Under the pieces are notes generated by a model. That model saw nothing but the letters and a program-made list of their open reading frames with translations, searched no databases and was not told the DNA's origin. This document shows, in pieces, positions 6,556 through 13,732 of a stretch of 13,732 nt of DNA (position 1 is the first letter of the stretch; each line of letters opens with the position of its first letter). Made by a program: the position numbers and the translations under genes. Origin of the DNA: Kiritimatiellales bacterium (GTDB taxonomy: Bacteria > Verrucomicrobiota > Kiritimatiellia > Kiritimatiellales > Pontiellaceae); the NCBI GenBank assembly GCA_015486775.1, contig WFRA01000182.1:1-13732 (forward strand), given 5' to 3'.

Positions 6556-6968
6556 AATCATACAGGAAAGAACTTTGGTTCGAGGCGTCGCGGCGGCGGC
6601 AGATCATCCACATCACCCCGCAGATCGACGAATGCCTGCGCGAGTCGGGCATCCAGGAGGGGCTCTGTTTGGTGAATGCCATGCACATCACCGCCTCGGT
6701 CTTCATCAACGACAACGAAAGCGGGCTGCACTCCGACTATGAAAAATGGCTCGAAAAGCTCGCGCCGGAAAAACCCTATTCGCAATATGCCCACAATGGC
6801 TACGAAGACAACGCCGATGCCCATCTCAAGCGCACCGTCATGGGGCGCGAGGTCGTCGTGGCCGTCACCGGCGGCCAGCTCGACTTTGGCCCGTGGGAGC
6901 AAATCTTCTACTACGAACTCGACGGCCTGCGCAAAAAGCGCGTGCTCGTCAAGATCATCGGGGAGTAA
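6552..6968 (+). CDS. yjbQ: YjbQ/UPF0047 family protein (secondary thiamine-phosphate synthase family)
   Basis: A small 138-residue cytoplasmic protein of the YjbQ (UPF0047) family, at normal length. Its members form compact trimers with a conserved His-rich pocket. Databases name the family secondary thiamine-phosphate synthase from weak activity in E. coli, and the true role is unsettled. The family pattern is clear: [13 protein letters not shown] (42-54, His45), then a second half with H81, [12 protein letters not shown] (87-98, His91), [18 protein letters not shown] (103-120) and the terminal strand [10 protein letters not shown]. The ATG at 6552 has a perfect AAGGAG at 6541-6546. The preceding region is the lpxC relic, and the FG-GAP gene starts 19 bases after the stop, so it lies in the middle of the plus-strand series. 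Confidence 0.94.
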   Translation: MKSYRKELWFEASRRRQIIHITPQIDECLRESGIQEGLCLVNAMHITASVFINDNESGLHSDYEKWLEKLAPEKPYSQYAHNGYEDNADAHLKRTVMGREVVVAVTGGQLDFGPWEQIFYYELDGLRKKRVLVKIIGE

Positions 6969-6987
6969 AGACAGGGGGTCGAAGAAA

Positions 6988-8448
6988 ATGAAAAAAAGAG
7001 CAATGGCGATGGGCGTGTTGCTGTGCGCGCTCACTGCGAGGGGTATCCAAATTTCCGACCCCTCCGAATTGGTGCCTCCGGCTACGGGAGGCGAGGCTGG
7101 GCGGGCGGTCGCCGTTGGCCTAGACTGGGTGGCGGTGGGTGCCCCCTTTTCCAATGTTGCAAGCAACACAGATCAAGGCATGGTTTATCTCTATACCTTG
7201 CAGACCAACGGAAATTGGAACTATTCCACCTCGCTGGTGGCATCGGCGGGCATGGAGTATGATCGTTTTGGGCAATCTCTTTGCGCATGGAGCAACACGC
7301 TGGCTGTGGGGGTTTCCGGAGATGATTCGGGGGGAACCAATGCCGGGGCGGTCTATATTTTCGACACCGATGGAACCAATTGGACGCAGAGTGCCAAGCT
7401 AACCGCGCAGTCGCCCGGGGCGGGACATCTGTTTGGTTGTTCCGTGGCGCTCGACGGTGCCCGGTTGGCGGTGGGTGCCCGCAAATATCCATCCGGCGCA
7501 AAACCCGGAGCCGGTGCGGTCTATATCTTCGACCGAAGCGAAGAAGAGGGCTGGTCGGAAACATGGCGGGTCGAAGCCACGGAACCGGGGGAATACGATT
7601 ATTTCGGTTGTTCGGTGGCGCTCGATGGCGATGAACTGCTGGTTGGCGCAAGCGATAGCGATCCCAAAGGCTCCAAGTCGGGTTCAGCCTATGTCTTTGG
7701 CCGAGACTATTCAAATGGATATGCATGGGTCCAGGAACGCCTTTTGGTGGCGAACGACGGAGCCTCGTCTGACCAGTTGGGTTCCTTTGTTGCGCTCTGC
7801 AACGGCGTTGCGGCGGCGGGGGCACCCGGAGCAGGTGATGCCGGAGCCGTATACATTTTTGGCCGCCACTCGGGCGGCAGCAATCTGTGGGGTCAGGTGG
7901 ACAAGTTACTACCTACACCGATTCCGAGCGGAGCTACCTTTGGGCAATCCATTGCTCTGGATGGGGATTTTCTCGTTTCTGGTGCTCCCGAGGCCTCACT
8001 CGATGGAGTGCCGGCATCCGGTGCCGTTTTTGTTTTCGAAGTTCCCAACGAACACGAGGCGTGGGGTTCGCCAACGCGCATCCTCCTTGATCCTCCAACT
8101 GCGATGGAGCGCATGGGAGCATCGGTTGCTCTGGGAGGTTCCCTGATTGCTGTCGGCTCGCCCGGATGCACAAATTCAGGAACAAACTCAGGAGCCGCGT
8201 GGCTTTGTTCGGTCTCCAGCGATCCGGTTCCCTTGGCGATGACCAGCATCCATTTCAAGACCGGCATGGTACATGTTGCCTGGAGCAGCGGAACGGAACA
8301 ACGACTTATCCTGGAGGCCAAGGCGGGGCTGGCCGATGCCGCATGGTTGCCCCTGCAAACCAACGAGCCGCCCACCCCGCCCAAGGACAGCTATGCCGAA
8401 CCGGCAACTACCCAGCGCTTTTACCGTGTCCGCACCGAAACACCGTGA
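6988..8448 (+). CDS. Secreted FG-GAP repeat beta-propeller protein
   Basis: A 486-residue exported protein. An N-terminal signal peptide is likely (KKR, hydrophobic AMGVLLCALTA, cleavage near residue 20). Seven FG-GAP-type repeats of about 55 residues follow, each with a core like FGxSVALDGxxLxVGA...GAVYIF, for instance FGQSLCAWSNTLAVGV, FGCSVALDGARLAVGA, FGCSVALDGDELLVGA, FGQSIALDGDFLVSGA and MGASVALGGSLIAVGS. Seven repeats imply a seven-bladed integrin-like propeller, a scaffold for binding or adhesion; no enzyme motif is visible. The last 70 residues or so (from DPVPLAMTSIHF to RFYRVRTETP) form a small beta domain like the end of the neighbouring C25 protein, probably a shared sorting or terminal module. 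The ATG at 6988 has GGGGG about nine bases upstream. The next gene starts 14 bases after the stop. Confidence 0.88.
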   Translation: MKKRAMAMGVLLCALTARGIQISDPSELVPPATGGEAGRAVAVGLDWVAVGAPFSNVASNTDQGMVYLYTLQTNGNWNYSTSLVASAGMEYDRFGQSLCAWSNTLAVGVSGDDSGGTNAGAVYIFDTDGTNWTQSAKLTAQSPGAGHLFGCSVALDGARLAVGARKYPSGAKPGAGAVYIFDRSEEEGWSETWRVEATEPGEYDYFGCSVALDGDELLVGASDSDPKGSKSGSAYVFGRDYSNGYAWVQERLLVANDGASSDQLGSFVALCNGVAAAGAPGAGDAGAVYIFGRHSGGSNLWGQVDKLLPTPIPSGATFGQSIALDGDFLVSGAPEASLDGVPASGAVFVFEVPNEHEAWGSPTRILLDPPTAMERMGASVALGGSLIAVGSPGCTNSGTNSGAAWLCSVSSDPVPLAMTSIHFKTGMVHVAWSSGTEQRLILEAKAGLADAAWLPLQTNEPPTPPKDSYAEPATTQRFYRVRTETP

Positions 8449-8462
8449 AAAGGAGACAAGTT

Positions 8463-11400
8463 GTGAGAAAAATTATTATTGCCCTAGTTGTACTGGCTGG
8501 CTCACTGGGAGCCGTTGCACAATTCGAACCCATTCCGACAATGCGGAGCGATGGCCTACCGCTTCTTCCTCCCCCGGATTACGCCGCCCCGCCGTTAAGT
8601 ATCCAGGAGATTGAGTTGCCTCGAATATTGAAACGCATGGATTTCGAACCGGGAATGCCCGATGGCGGACGGATCGCCGTGGTGGTCGAAACCGCATTCT
8701 ATGCTTCGGTTTCAAACCATGTTGCCACCTATGTTGCGGATCTAACAACGCATGGGTTTGATCCGTTTGTGGTTTCCTTCTCCGGCAGTGCAGAGCAACT
8801 ACGTTCTCTGCTCCAGGGATACTATGCGCAGACCAATACCCTGGCCGGTGCGCTTCTGGTAGGGAACCTGCCATATGCGATCTGGGAAATGAACAAGCAA
8901 TTCGGTTCTGGATCACCATTCTACGAGGCAAGCATCTGCGATTTTTTCCTGATGGATCTGGATGGTGTGTGGGAAGACAACGCCATCAAGCCTCCCTTTG
9001 CCGCCGGACGCTACGATACCCGGAGCGGCGACCTCTATTGCGAGATTTGGGTGGCACGCATCGCGGCCGACAACCTGTCCATCGGTTCCAACTCCCCTGC
9101 CGATCTGGTGAACAGCTTCTTTCGCCGCAACCATGCCTACCGCGACGGTACCACAACGATAAATAAAGCGGCCCTGACCTATACCGACAACGATTGGGCC
9201 GACAAGGCGGAAACCGACTCCCGGGAGTTGGGTTCCGTTTTCCCCTCCGTCACATCCATTGCTGTGGGCGAGGACGCAAGCGCTGGGGGAAGCGACTATC
9301 GCGACAACTATCTGGACGGGAACTACGAACTCATCCAGGTGCGTTGCCATGGAACCGCAACCAGCCATCAATGGGACGACGGCGTGCATGTGACCTCCAA
9401 CGACTATCTCGCCAAGGATCCGCATGCAGTCGCCTACAACATCTATGGATGCTCCGCCGCCGATTTTACCACGGGCAACTGCCTCAACCGCATCGCGGTC
9501 ATGAACCCTCAGTCGGGAGGTCTGGTCTCCTGGTCGAACAGCGGAACCGGGGGCATGATCTCTTTCGGCGGCTATCGCTCCTCCGTTTTCTACAATGCCA
9601 TTGGCCAGGGCGAGTGCGTCGGCGAGGCATTCCGCCTCTGGTACAACTCCTGCGTCGCCGAAGACCAGCACTACACTAGTGGGGGAGCCACACCTGAGTG
9701 GTTCAACGGCATGCGCATCGATGGCGATGGCTGCCTCACCTTGCGCACGCCGGTAGTTCGCTATGTATCCAAGATCGGCAGCGACACCCCGCCCTACACC
9801 ACCGAAGCCTCCGCCGCGCGTAGCGTCAACGATGCTCTCGATGCCGCTGGCAACGGCGACGTCATCAAAATCGCCGCAGGGCGCTATGAGCTCACCGAAG
9901 CGCTGATCTTGAGCGACTCAAAAGAGGTCACGCTGCTCGGCACCGCACCGGATGCTGGTGCCATTCTCGATGCCTCGAAAATGGCCGTGCGCGACCGCTG
10001 CATTCAGGTCTATTCCGGCGTGGATGCCGTGATTGAAAACCTGACCCTAACTGGCGGTTTGAGCATCTGGGGTGGAATCAACTCCCCCGGCTACGGTGGT
10101 GGTGCAAGACTTCAGGGCGGCATATTGCGCGACTGCGTCGTGAGCAACAACGTTTCCTCAACAGGGGGCGGTCTCTATCTGGCCAACGACACCTATGTGG
10201 AAAACTGCCTGATTGCGAAGAATCTTTCGACCGGCCACGGGGGCGGATTCATCGGCTATGGCGGCAACGTCATCATGGTGGACACCGTCATATCCAACAA
10301 CATTGCCAGCGAGGCCGGAGGTGGAGGCATCACCACCGAGGGCGGACTCTACGAACGCTGCCTGTTCATCGACAACATCGCCACCAACGATGGGGGTGCC
10401 CTCTACATGGTCAACAACAGCACCCGCGTCGTTAATTGCCGCATCGAGGGCAACCAATGCGGAGGCAACGGAGGCGGTCTTTATGCCCCGCGCGGCAGTG
10501 CCGTGAACACGCTGATTAGCGGCAACCATGCCGACGGCGATGGCGGCGGAATCTATGCCGATGGCTACTCCCTTCCGGCCGGACTCACCAACCTGACCAT
10601 CACCGGCAACACTAGCGATGGTTTGGGCGACGGCCTCTATCTGGGTTCCGACATCGGCGTGCTCAACTGCATCATCCATGGCAATGGCAGCACCAATCTT
10701 TTCTGGAACGGCGAAACCAACCAGACCTATCTCAGCTACTGCTGCCTGGGCGAACCCTTCGTCGGCCCCGGCACAAACAATCTTGTTGCCGATCCCAAAT
10801 TCGTTGGCGGCGGAGACTATTCGCTGGTGCCCGCCTCAGCCTGTATCAACGGCGGCCTTACCGTGCCATGGATGGAAGGGGAAGGTGCCGGCTATACCGA
10901 AGAGGTTTTCGATCTCGCCGGAAACGCACGGGTGATGGGTGGAATCGTCGACATCGGTGCCTATGAAAGCCCTACGATTCCGGGCATATTTCCCATCCCT
11001 GGAACACTCGCCTTTTCCTGCTACGAAGGCTACAACCCCGCCCCGGTCGATTTTTGCGTACAAACCCAGCAATCCAACGCCATTCCCGCAAGTTGCACCG
11101 CCGGGGCAGCATGGCTCCAGCTCAGTTCCCCCCTCCTGACCGGCGGTTTGGTTTCCGCCGGAACCAATCTGGCCGGAACGGTCGGATGCAATGTTGCCGG
11201 GATGGTGGCCGGAACCTATAGCGGCACGGTCGACCTTATGACCAACGGAGCCAACCTCGCTTCGCAGGCCTCGGTTGTGCTGGAAGTCAAGGAGCTACAA
11301 ACCGATCAACTTCTTTTCGACGACATCGCATCGCCGCAAGGCACCGGAGTGGTCTTCAATGTCGTGCTCAGCGCCCTGAATTCGGAGGGGTTCATCGATT

Positions 11401-12539
11401 GGGGCTTCGCCACGAACACCGCCCTTTCCGCAACAGCACCCGGGCCACCGGTTCCCGTTCAGGAACAGGTGGGCAGCTCGACCGCCACCACGGAATATTT
11501 CCTCCACACCTACTACCACGACTCCCGCTCGCAGGTCATCTACCTCGCCTCTGAGCTTGGCGGCGCAGGAACCATCACCAATCTGGCCTTCTACATGACC
11601 CAGCTTCCCGGTCAGCTCCCGCTCAGAAATTGCACAATCCGCTTGCAGCATACGGCTCTCTCCTCATACACCGCCGCATCCTTCATCCCCTCGGGATGGC
11701 AGACCGTCTATCAGGCCAATCTAGGCCTGACGGCCGCGCAGGAAGGTACATGGGTCGAGCTGGCATTCGATACCCCCTTCGAATACGACGGAACCAATAA
11801 CCTTCTGGTCGATTTTTCATTCAACAACAGCGATTGGGACGATTCGGGGATTATCCGCTGCACCGATATGGGAGCCGCGCGCTACTACCAGGGATATTCC
11901 GATAGCAATGACGGCGATCCTCTCGACTGGGGAGCCAGCGGTTCGCCCTCGACCCGGGTGCTGAATGTGGTTCCCAACCTGCGTTTTGGTCTCCTCCGGC
12001 CGGGCGAAATCAGCGTCCCGATCAGTCCAACCAACATTCCGCCCGCCTCCTTTGTGAACGGCATTTGGGACGGGCAACTATCGGTTCTTGAGATTCATTC
12101 CAATGTGGTGCTCCACGCTACTGCTGGCCAGCTCGCGGCCAGCAGCACCCCCTTCCATGTGCAGGATTCTCCGCCCAACCCCATCCCTGCCGTATGGCTG
12201 GCCTCCTTCGGCCTGCCTCCGTCTGAACCTCCCGCCGGAAACCCCGATGCCGATCCTTTCACGACGCTCGACGAATACTATGCCGACACCAACCCGACGG
12301 ACAGCAACGACTGGTTCCGCATCACGGCAATCAGCAACGGTCCGCCCAACACGGTAATCTACTTCGACTCGTCAAGCAATCGGTTCTACACGTTGCTGTG
12401 CAGCACAAATCTGGCGGAAGGCACCTGGACGAACGTACCCGGAATGCCCGGCCGCATGGGAACGGGCGGCGTGGATTCGATGGAGGCGACCAATAGCCTG
12501 CCAATCAGGTTCTACAAGCTGGAGGTGGGACTTCCGTGA
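8463..12539 (+). CDS. Secreted multidomain C25 (gingipain-type) cysteine peptidase with beta-helix
   Basis: A 1358-residue exported protein. Signal peptide: MRK, hydrophobic core, AVA cleavage site after residue 19. Residues about 55-428 form a C25-type caspase-fold peptidase: GALLVGNLPYAIW, EIWVARIAA, then RCHG (catalytic His296) and YGCSAADF (Cys330), 34 residues apart as in gingipains, closing with EWFNGMRIDGDGCLTL. Residues about 430-800 are a right-handed beta-helix with repeated GGG-LY and NC-ISNN turns, ending in a choice-of-anchor Q-like segment (DLAGNARV, VDIGAYES). Then come a BACON/Ig-like domain (843-943), a beta sandwich (949-1236) interrupted by a jelly-roll-like domain (about 1009-1175), a DADPFTTLDEYYADTNPTD linker and the terminal beta module. 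GTG at 8463 is chosen for AAAAGGAG at 8448-8455; an in-frame GTG at 8445 is a weaker alternative. Substrate unknown. Confidence 0.87.
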   Translation: MRKIIIALVVLAGSLGAVAQFEPIPTMRSDGLPLLPPPDYAAPPLSIQEIELPRILKRMDFEPGMPDGGRIAVVVETAFYASVSNHVATYVADLTTHGFDPFVVSFSGSAEQLRSLLQGYYAQTNTLAGALLVGNLPYAIWEMNKQFGSGSPFYEASICDFFLMDLDGVWEDNAIKPPFAAGRYDTRSGDLYCEIWVARIAADNLSIGSNSPADLVNSFFRRNHAYRDGTTTINKAALTYTDNDWADKAETDSRELGSVFPSVTSIAVGEDASAGGSDYRDNYLDGNYELIQVRCHGTATSHQWDDGVHVTSNDYLAKDPHAVAYNIYGCSAADFTTGNCLNRIAVMNPQSGGLVSWSNSGTGGMISFGGYRSSVFYNAIGQGECVGEAFRLWYNSCVAEDQHYTSGGATPEWFNGMRIDGDGCLTLRTPVVRYVSKIGSDTPPYTTEASAARSVNDALDAAGNGDVIKIAAGRYELTEALILSDSKEVTLLGTAPDAGAILDASKMAVRDRCIQVYSGVDAVIENLTLTGGLSIWGGINSPGYGGGARLQGGILRDCVVSNNVSSTGGGLYLANDTYVENCLIAKNLSTGHGGGFIGYGGNVIMVDTVISNNIASEAGGGGITTEGGLYERCLFIDNIATNDGGALYMVNNSTRVVNCRIEGNQCGGNGGGLYAPRGSAVNTLISGNHADGDGGGIYADGYSLPAGLTNLTITGNTSDGLGDGLYLGSDIGVLNCIIHGNGSTNLFWNGETNQTYLSYCCLGEPFVGPGTNNLVADPKFVGGGDYSLVPASACINGGLTVPWMEGEGAGYTEEVFDLAGNARVMGGIVDIGAYESPTIPGIFPIPGTLAFSCYEGYNPAPVDFCVQTQQSNAIPASCTAGAAWLQLSSPLLTGGLVSAGTNLAGTVGCNVAGMVAGTYSGTVDLMTNGANLASQASVVLEVKELQTDQLLFDDIASPQGTGVVFNVVLSALNSEGFIDWGFATNTALSATAPGPPVPVQEQVGSSTATTEYFLHTYYHDSRSQVIYLASELGGAGTITNLAFYMTQLPGQLPLRNCTIRLQHTALSSYTAASFIPSGWQTVYQANLGLTAAQEGTWVELAFDTPFEYDGTNNLLVDFSFNNSDWDDSGIIRCTDMGAARYYQGYSDSNDGDPLDWGASGSPSTRVLNVVPNLRFGLLRPGEISVPISPTNIPPASFVNGIWDGQLSVLEIHSNVVLHATAGQLAASSTPFHVQDSPPNPIPAVWLASFGLPPSEPPAGNPDADPFTTLDEYYADTNPTDSNDWFRITAISNGPPNTVIYFDSSSNRFYTLLCSTNLAEGTWTNVPGMPGRMGTGGVDSMEATNSLPIRFYKLEVGLP

Positions 12540-12681
12540 GAGCAGAATGGCTGTCTCGCGCCTACCACCACGCCTCCATCTGGACACCGAAGGAGAACCC
12601 CTGCGTGTCCGATCCACATGAAACGGGAGCGGCGGCGGTGAACGCGATGCAAAACACGGTTCTTTTTCGGAGGTGCAGGGT

Positions 12682-13395
12682 ATGGACAAAAACCGGATAT
12701 TTCATCGCAACGAACTTTTATTGGGCAAGGAGGGCGTCGATGCGCTGGCGCAGACCCGTGTGATCCTCTTTGGGGTCGGCGGCGTGGGCAGTTGGTGCGC
12801 CGAGGCACTGGTTCGCTCGGGCGTGGGGCATCTGGCCATCGTCGACAACGACGTGGTTTGCGAAAGCAACATCAACCGCCAGCTTCAGGCCACGGTTCCG
12901 AACCTTGGACGCCCCAAAGTCGAGGCGCTTGCCGAGCGGCTGCTGCAGATCAATCCCGATGCCCGCATCGAGGCCGTCGCCAAGCTCTACAACCTCGAAT
13001 CGAGCACCGATTTCGATCTCGGATCATACGACTATGTGATCGATGCCATCGATACGCTCTCGCACAAGGCGGGGCTGATCGCGCAGGTCATGGTGTCGGG
13101 CACCACGCTCTTTTCGGCGATGGGTGCGGCCTGTAAGCTCGATCCCTCCCGCATCCGCGTGGCCTCGATCTGGGACTCGAAGGGCTGCAAGTTGGCGCGG
13201 TTTGTCCGCAAGCGCCTGCGCCGCCGGGGGGCGGAGGGCGACTGCCTCTGCGTCTATTCCGAGGAGCTAGTCGAGTCGCGCGAAGAGGGGGTTCACGGGT
13301 CGATGGTCCACATGACCGGAATCTTTGGTTTCCACCTCGCGGGGCTGGTGGTGCAGGATGTCTACCGGCAGGCCGGTCACTCCTCGAGAATGTAG
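12682..13395 (+). CDS. tcdA: tRNA threonylcarbamoyladenosine dehydratase TcdA (CsdL)
   Basis: TcdA is an E1-like ThiF-family enzyme that uses ATP to cyclise t6A37 of tRNAs to ct6A. The 237-residue protein shows the family N-terminus FHRNELLLGKEG, the nucleotide loop GVGGVGSWCAEAL (31-43), the Asp-containing strand IVDNDVV (53-59), NINRQ (63-67), DAIDT (121-125), the SAMGAACKLDPSRIRV segment (145-160) and the late LCVYSEE. This separates it from ThiF/MoeB, which carry zinc CxxC pairs not seen here. The ATG at 12682 has GGAGG at 12669-12673; a GTG three codons upstream is less likely. The 142-bp gap before it (12540-12681) shows no gene, terminator or clear promoter. The 3' end overlaps the opposing pseudopilin gene by 19 bases. 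Confidence 0.95.
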   Translation: MDKNRIFHRNELLLGKEGVDALAQTRVILFGVGGVGSWCAEALVRSGVGHLAIVDNDVVCESNINRQLQATVPNLGRPKVEALAERLLQINPDARIEAVAKLYNLESSTDFDLGSYDYVIDAIDTLSHKAGLIAQVMVSGTTLFSAMGAACKLDPSRIRVASIWDSKGCKLARFVRKRLRRRGAEGDCLCVYSEELVESREEGVHGSMVHMTGIFGFHLAGLVVQDVYRQAGHSSRM

Positions 13396-13732
13396 ATGTA
13401 GCCGCCGGAACGGCGGCGGAACTGCCCGCTGTTTAGGTTCCCGTCGTCGATCAGGGCATCGACTTCCTGCATCTGCTCGCTGTTCCAGTCGGGTGATTTG
13501 ACCGACACGCCGGCCACGACGCCGAACACCCCGTAGTCCCAGTCCCACTGGCCGCCGATCACAGTCTCTTCGCCCCAGGGAAACTTGTTCAGATATTCGG
13601 CCATTCCCGCGGGCATTTGCGCCGGATACTTGTCCGGCGGATAGTCGCCGTGGTCGAAGGCATACTGGACAAAAGCGTGGCCAGCCGCCCGGATGTCGTG
13701 GGCAAAGCGTGCCTTGCGCGCGTTGTTTCCCG
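13377..13732 (-). CDS. Type II secretion/prepilin-type pseudopilin, C-terminal part
   Basis: The last 118 residues of a protein whose start lies beyond the right edge. The pattern is that of the PVC-type pseudopilins (PulG/GspG-like): a residual N-terminal helix ARKARFAHDIRAAGHAFVQY, then FDHGDYPPDKYP, MPAGMAEYLNKFPW, a GGQWDWDYG core and short C-terminal strands ending GGYIYILEE. In these proteins a prepilin peptidase cleavage site and a hydrophobic N-terminal helix precede this part; neither is in the window, so the class call rests on the globular part. Proteins of this kind build the periplasmic pseudopilus of type II secretion or related machines. Its gene converges on tcdA. Confidence 0.72.
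   Translation of the reverse strand, partial: GNNARKARFAHDIRAAGHAFVQYAFDHGDYPPDKYPAQMPAGMAEYLNKFPWGEETVIGGQWDWDYGVFGVVAGVSVKSPDWNSEQMQEVDALIDDGNLNSGQFRRRSGGYIYILEE

Noticed and set aside
8445..8465. Earlier in-frame GTG start for the C25 protein.
   Set aside because: It lies upstream of the strong AAAAGGAG and inside the end of the FG-GAP gene. The GTG at 8463 is correctly spaced and begins a clean signal peptide.
12536..12763. Short 75-residue open frame after the protease gene.
   Set aside because: It overlaps the start of tcdA in another frame, has no ribosome-binding site and no recognisable pattern.

Overview
The window is about 13.7 kb of GC-rich bacterial chromosome. It has the look of a member of the PVC superphylum, most likely Kiritimatiellota (Pontiella-like). 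The evidence is two large secreted proteins that share a verrucomicrobial/kiritimatiellal type of C-terminal module, a PVC-style pseudopilin at the right edge, and an LPS/peptidoglycan gene set. The phylum call is inference from protein style, not a database result.

Layout. 1-344 is the 3' end of pnp, followed by a terminator. 440-1512 is the overlapping pair rsmD-coaD, then a tRNA-Ser(GGA) gene at 1560-1651. On the minus strand, murJ (lipid II flippase, TTG start) and a patatin-like phospholipase form a two-gene unit, transcribed leftward from a likely promoter at 4157-4185. From 4205 a closely packed plus-strand series runs: an LpxC-like deacetylase, an AlbA_2/HATPase (Schlafen-like) gene, a YjbQ-family gene, a secreted seven-repeat FG-GAP propeller and a 1358-residue secreted C25 (gingipain-type) protease with a beta-helix and further beta domains. 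tcdA (tRNA t6A cyclisation) follows, meeting the 3' end of a type II secretion pseudopilin on the opposite strand.

Most notable: (1) The AlbA_2/HATPase gene lies between two imperfect 55-bp direct copies of the lpxC 3' end (5179-5233 and 6486-6540, gap-free, about 40 of 55 identical). In the right copy the lpxC-type frame reaches a TGA that overlaps the yjbQ ATG as ATGA. The AlbA gene therefore appears to be a single-gene insertion into an ancestral, translationally coupled lpxC-yjbQ junction. It is also visibly more AT-rich than its neighbours. (2) Ten copies of a 17-bp palindrome, TTTCCAR-N3-YTGGAAA, are scattered through 349-4498, in coding sequence in all three frames and once between genes, while only one degenerate copy was found in the remaining 9 kb. 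(3) The LpxC-like protein departs from the canonical active site. (4) The C25 protein has an unusual architecture, including an apparent domain-within-domain insertion.

The left part is housekeeping (RNA turnover, ribosome modification, CoA, cell wall). The right part is envelope and secretion biology: the two signal-peptide proteins share a C-terminal module, and the pseudopilin shows that secretion-type filaments exist in this organism.
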